Below, piece by piece: positions 59,001-64,000 of a stretch of 64,000 nucleotides of DNA (position 1 is its first letter; each line of letters begins with the position of its first letter). The stretch lies in assembly GCA_947846985.1 (NCBI GenBank), contig CANTUZ010000004.1, forward strand, positions 4,020,927 through 4,084,926. Direction: 5' to 3'. The stretch comes from Fratercula arctica. Taxonomy: Eukaryota > Chordata > Aves > Charadriiformes > Alcidae. Both the position numbers and the translations under genes were made by a program. The notes beneath the pieces were generated by a model, which did not search any database, had not been told where the DNA came from, and saw only the letters and a list, made by a program, of their open reading frames with translations.

Positions 59001-62000
59001 CATAAATATTAAATCAGAATCAATCATTACATTTGAATGCTATGCCAAAGGAGCGTAATACTTAAGTTCGCACTAGAGAAAATACGCTTGAAACCACACA
59101 TTTTGACCAAATTGCCAAACTTTCCTGGTGGAAAGAACAAATAACCTTGTTTATTCATTGTCCGAAGCACATCTTCATGACAGGGGCCCTTAAAATAAAT
59201 CACACTGGTAGCTATACCGTGTTGAAGTTCTCACTGTCACATTAGTTTGTCTTGTCAATCTTGGAGTTGCCGAGGAGCGATGTCAATCTTTGGATGGCGG
59301 GGAGCGATGGTGCAGTGCGAGCAGAGGAGGCCAGCAGCACCCCTGGGTCTCTACAGAAGCTTTGCTGTCAACCGGCTATAGATGTGCTTAGAGAAGCAAA
59401 TCCCCTTGTCATCGAGTAATTTGTGGGAATTCGAGGCATGAAACCCTTTCTCAAATCAGTCACATGTGACAAAAAAGCCCTTCAACCCTAAGTAAGATAA
59501 AGAAATCCTTTGCTAAAACCCTGATTCACCCAGTTCTGGCTGAGGGAGGTGCTTGCCCCAAGTCTGTCTTTCTCCTTTAGAGTGGGACTTCTTTTCCCAT
59601 GGACACAGGAGAAGTCCTATCTTTTTGAGATAATAGGATTGAAATTGCCTCTGTAATAATGAGTATAAACCGATCAGCGCTTTGTCTGCTTGGGCCACTC
59701 TTCTGCTTTGTTCCGGCTGAAGCTCATACAATCCTCGGGGTGGCTGGGACCTGGCAAGGCCACCGGTTTTGTACCTGCAGGGATTTTCTCTATAAACATA
59801 GCAAACGAGTAAAGCGTTTTAAATCTGCTGGCCCGTAACTCTGAGCGCCTGGTGCTGCTCCCCCTGGGCTTTCATGGCTCTGTAAAGCCTTTAGTTATCC
59901 TGCAGATAGCCTCAGTTTAGTTCCAGTCCATCCCTTGCCATGAATCATCCTAACGAAGATGGAAAACAAAAGCTACGGGAGCAAAGGAGGCAAAGGACAG
60001 CGTCTTTCTCCTCCAAAAGGAAGTTTGGAATGTATCTTAAATTAATGGAGGAGTTCAAACAGGGATTGCGCGTCTCATCTGATCACCCAGCCTGCACTGA
60101 TGCCATCTTTGTGCCTCAGTCTAAGACTGCTTTCTAGTGGGAGAGCAATTTCATCAGTGCCGTCGCTAAAACCCCTTACATAAAATAACAACTGCTTTCG
60201 TTTTTCTCATGCGCTTATCTCTGTTGCAGAAGTCTTCATTCTACTGAAAACATTGTAGCGTGCAAAAATCATATCTTCATCTTTACCTGCTGGCTGAAGT
60301 TTTCAAGTTTGGCTCCCTTCCCTTGCTATTTATTTCCACGTCCTCCTGGAGGGGCTGTTCTATCTGTAAAGGGAAAAATATTCAACACGTTTCAAATAAC
60401 CTCGATCAAATTGGAAGCTGAGTGGGAAACAAATGTTCCTTGGAATTCATAAAAGCTGGACATCAAAAATTATGAAATTATTTAAGGTTTTATTTTCTGC
60501 AGCTAGAACAAGGCAAGATAAATCAGAGAAATGACATAATGTCTTCCAAGTGGCGGATCCAAAGCTTTTGCAATTTTGTGTGCATCTGTATACCAGAGCC
60601 CGTATCTATTTCCCTTTCATTCATATGCAGATATGCTGGGAAACCAACACATCTGATATTTAGCGGGTAAACATTTACAGAACCAAGTATTATAGTTCCC
60701 AAAATAATTTAAAAATTGGCCTAGCCGCAAATTACACTGAATGATGATCATCCGGGGGCCAGACAGGATGCAATTAGCGTTTGCCAAAGTCAGCAGAGCT
60801 GCAGGCGAGGGTGCCAGGGGGCTGGGGAGGACACTGGGGAAGAGGAGATGTGGCATCAGCTTCCATCTGAAAGCCCCCTTTGTCTCTCCCAGCGGCTGTG
60901 GGGCTTGGGGAGACCTCCCTGTGCAAGCCTGTTGCTGGTGTGCCCGCTAATGACCACTAATTGCTGCAGTAGAGCCTGGTCCATCAACCCAAACATGTGG
61001 GAATGGGCACCGCTCAGCTTCTCCCTAGTGACGCTTACGGATCGGTGGTTTTTCAAGTGGCTTTCCAAGTGGCTGGGGTATAAGGTAGCTTTGCTCCTCC
61101 TCAAGAGCTTAGGTTTTTGTTTTAGTTGTTGATTTGCGAGGATATAATTATCTTCAGCCCTCTGTAATTTTTCCCCTGCTGAAGTGTTACTATGAAATGT
61201 GTACGGTACTTTTCCTGTGGTTGGATCTGTTGGTGGAGACTACGGGGGGGGGGGAAGCAGCTCTGAATAATTTAACTCAGGGTTTATGAAATCCCCCAAA
61301 CTAAGGAAACCCAGTTAAAAACTCAGAAACCTCTCTTTTTAAAGGAAGTGTTTTATGAGGGGGCAGGATATTGATGGCTACAGCTGGTGCTAAACTGTTC
61401 TCCCAAGCAAAGGCAGACGGTGTTTGAATTGGGATCGAAAAAGGGAGCCCCAGGGCTGTGTGGATGGTTCTGTTCCAGCTGTAAATCTCTCAGTGCTTGT
61501 CTTCATGCTATCACTTCATGCTCTTACAATTCACATGTACTGCTAAACTGTCAGCACATTTCTTTCTCGTAAGAAGAAGCCTAAAAAGGGTTTTATTTTT
61601 AATTTCTGAGAGTGGAAGATTTCAGATGATGCTAAAAAAACAGGTCGTGACATTTTTCTCAGAGGAGGTTGCCAGACATTGTAATTTTGTGTTACAAAGA
61701 TATATAAAGGAAGAGAGACAAGGAAAACAAATCTGCAAAACCCAATTCTTGTTCTGAAAATCATATTTATTTTCCATAAGAGGTCACAATTCAGGTAGAT
61801 ATTTAACCATCTGCCCAAAAAGTAAGGTCAGGAATATTCTGTTGTCACTTATTCTCTTGCTTTAAGCTAAGCATGTCCTTAAAAACCTAAGTGCCTTGGA
61901 AAATGGAGATAAAGCTTCTATGGCTGACTGCATAGGAAAAAAAAAAGGTCGGTTTGAAAACATGACCAAAGTCTAACTGGTCGGGTTGAAGACCCAGCGA

Positions 62001-64000
62001 CCCTCAAGAGAAAATGTGCCCCGTGAAAACTTCTCTCCCCGTGAAGTGTTGAGGAGAGGGAGCTCCGATGGAGTCTTGTGGACAGAAGGCCGTCAGCTCG
62101 CGGCAGCTGTGGCCGCAGCAGGGCACGAGGGAGAGGTGGTGTCTCCCCAGCACCCTTGTGTGTGCTCTGGGGGCACCATCGCTGCAGATGAGAATTAATA
62201 CGGGGAGCTGAGGGGGATGCGAGACTAATAATTCAACTGCAGAGGAAAGGGGAAAAAAGAAAAAAAAAGGAACAATAAGAGTTCTTTCCTCATGGCAATT
62301 TTGTTGACGACTTATTAAATTACATCCCGTGTATGATTCAAAAGGACGACTCCTTTTATCTCGACAGTCATCGGGATCGGAACGGTAATAAAACTCTGTT
62401 GAGAAGTGCCACAAAGGTGACTTTGTTTTCAGAGCCCCTCTTAAATTTCTGCTTGATCAGAGAGGAATTAAACCCAATGAAGTTCTCACTGGGCAGTTTT
62501 AGGAAGAGGAGGAGTGCTGTAAATGCTCATTTTAGGTTTGGCTAACTCTGCGGGAAGACAAAAGAGGTGCTTTAGTAGCAGATGATGTGCAAAAGCCAGA
62601 AGTTGAGGCGGAGAGAGTGATGTACCGATGACAGGGGCAGGAACACAGCCAACCGACACAGGCTGCGTGGCACCCGTATTGCAGGCATCCGAAGTGGCAT
62701 CTGATAATTTGGGGATTGCTGAGGACGGCGTATGTTTAAACTCGCAATATCGTCACACCGATGAACTGCTAATCACTGCCTGTCACAGGAGTGAGTAAAG
62801 AGAGCGCAATGAGGATCAACACACCCTGACACCCTCTAGATAAACACTCTCTGTACACCTGGATGGGGTCACCGGGTTGTTTATCGCATTTTTTGACTTG
62901 GTACAAGGCATTTTATAATGAGACTAGCAGGTGGCCCTACAAAAGCAAAGCCTCCTACCTGGCAGCACGTAATTAATACATAAAAAATAAAGTCAGGTTT
63001 TCTCTTTGGCAGCTTGTAAGTATTCCAGGCATTGCAATGCTGTATATTTTATGACAGCTTTGAGCTTAAGGAATAATAATAAAAAAAAATAATCTGTATT
63101 CAAGAATTCAAAGCATTTAGAGATGATAAACTCCGAGGGTGAGATTTTCTGCTGCTTTGCCCCTTGTGCGGTGTCTGTCGCTGCCTGTCCCGCACAATAG
63201 CGTTTGGTAACTGGGAAATGGTGACCCCCAAAATGGGGCCTGATTCCGATTTCAAATGAATCGATGTTAGTGCAAAGTGGCTTCTGCAAAACTGATAGAG
63301 AGGGACCAGAAGGACCCGGTTTTGCGGCTTTATGTGACATGATGGGATGCCACTGGCAGGAAGAGCCTGCCATCAGGCCCCAGGAGCCGCTCATCAGTAT
63401 TCTGCTCCTGGCAATGATCTAAACACCAGCAGATTTCCTAGTTCAGTGACTTCCCGAACCGCTGCTGGAAAGCTCCCAGGAGGAGCCCCGGCATGACCTT
63501 GTGCAATCTCTTTTTGCCAGGGAAAACGGTCCATCAGTCGCCTGTTCTTACAGCACATCGGTGACAGGCCAGGGATCAAGGCTCGCACACACAGGACTCT
63601 GTTGTGAGTCAGCAGATAAGAACGGCTTAAATTTAACTTTTATTTATGCCTTAAACATTGAGGGATGATTTTTTTTTTTCCTTCTTATGGTCTCGGAGCA
63701 GCGGTTTGGCAGAGGATTTGGAGCAGGCATGGAGAGTCCTGTCTCTTCCCTGCCTTTGGCTGTGGTCTGGGCAGCCAGCCTCTCGCCCCTGCGATCCTTA
63801 GCTTTGGGTGGCGCATGTGTGTTTAGAGGCAGATAGAAATTGTTTACAGCTGAGCACAGAAGAGGGCTGGCAGGTTTTGGAAACTTCACGAGGTGCCGTG
63901 GCTCACTGGTGCCTCTGGGAACTGGGGCTCCTTGAACACAGAGCCTATCACTCAACCCTACCAGGCGCCCATGTTCACAACTACTGGTGGCAATCGTGGC
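53001..64000. other. intergenic region, possible conserved regulatory DNA
   Basis: Eleven kb with no transposon I recognise and no protein gene I can support. Features of note are an 18-G run, two exon-like intervals (55786-55915, 57328-57393), a CpG cluster near 56411-56457, and moderately AT-rich stretches at 58735-59260 and 62270-62400. In other vertebrates UGT8 is followed by a gene-poor region before NDST4; no NDST-like exon is seen here on either strand. Confidence 0.5.
53307..53324 (+). repeat. poly(G) run, 18 nt
   Basis: Eighteen consecutive G, able to form a G-quadruplex by itself and prone to sequencing and assembly errors, so its length is uncertain. Confidence 0.85.

Noticed and set aside
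40000..64000. Search for the expected neighbour NDST4 downstream of UGT8
   Set aside because: No heparan-sulfate N-deacetylase/sulfotransferase-like exon is visible on either strand, so that gene must lie beyond the window.
1..64000. tRNA, rRNA, microRNA or CRISPR features
   Set aside because: I saw no cloverleaf-like sequence with intact A and B boxes, no rRNA, and no regularly spaced repeats. Hairpin microRNAs cannot be judged by eye and none is claimed.

Overview
The window is vertebrate nuclear DNA, almost certainly from a bird. It is intron-rich and AT-rich, GT-AG splice sites join exons of a recognisable vertebrate gene, and every interspersed repeat I can identify is a CR1 LINE fragment, the dominant repeat of avian genomes. 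I cannot name the species. There is no operon, phage, CRISPR array or other prokaryotic feature.

The window holds one protein-coding gene on the + strand: UGT8 (ceramide UDP-galactosyltransferase), the ER enzyme that makes galactosylceramide for myelin. A CpG island at the left edge (about 1-840) is the likely promoter with a non-coding first exon. A long intron of about 16 kb follows. Coding exons lie at 16913-17736, 32285-32427, 34182-34258, 35752-35971 and 37625-37988. Joined, they give one uninterrupted frame of 541 codons plus TGA. All four coding-exon junctions have GT-AG sites and matching phases (0, 2, 1, 2). The enzyme looks intact: signal peptide, H34/D138 catalytic pair, UDP-glycosyltransferase signature at 340-383 ending Asp-His, one C-terminal membrane segment and a KKVK ER-retrieval tail. 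The 3' UTR probably runs to about 39,970, using AATAAA at 39947.

The remaining 24 kb (about 40-64 kb) is intergenic. I see no second protein gene there. It holds CR1 fragments at 45.2-45.9, 49.9-50.8 and 52.4 kb, GC-rich patches, homopolymer runs and several exon-like intervals with good splice sites but no coding support. The last 10 kb lacks repeats I recognise and has patches that could be conserved regulatory elements. That is an inference from composition only. One more CR1 piece (30.24-30.72 kb, antisense, endonuclease region) lies in intron 2.

I did not find an undescribed biological system. The items most worth a second look are a perfect 13-bp hairpin at the 5' edge of the larger CR1 copy, a GC-rich block inside the predicted UGT8 3' UTR, G-quadruplex-type motifs in intron 2, paired E-boxes in intron 1, exon-like intervals downstream of UGT8, and a short CpG-retaining stretch near 62.3 kb.
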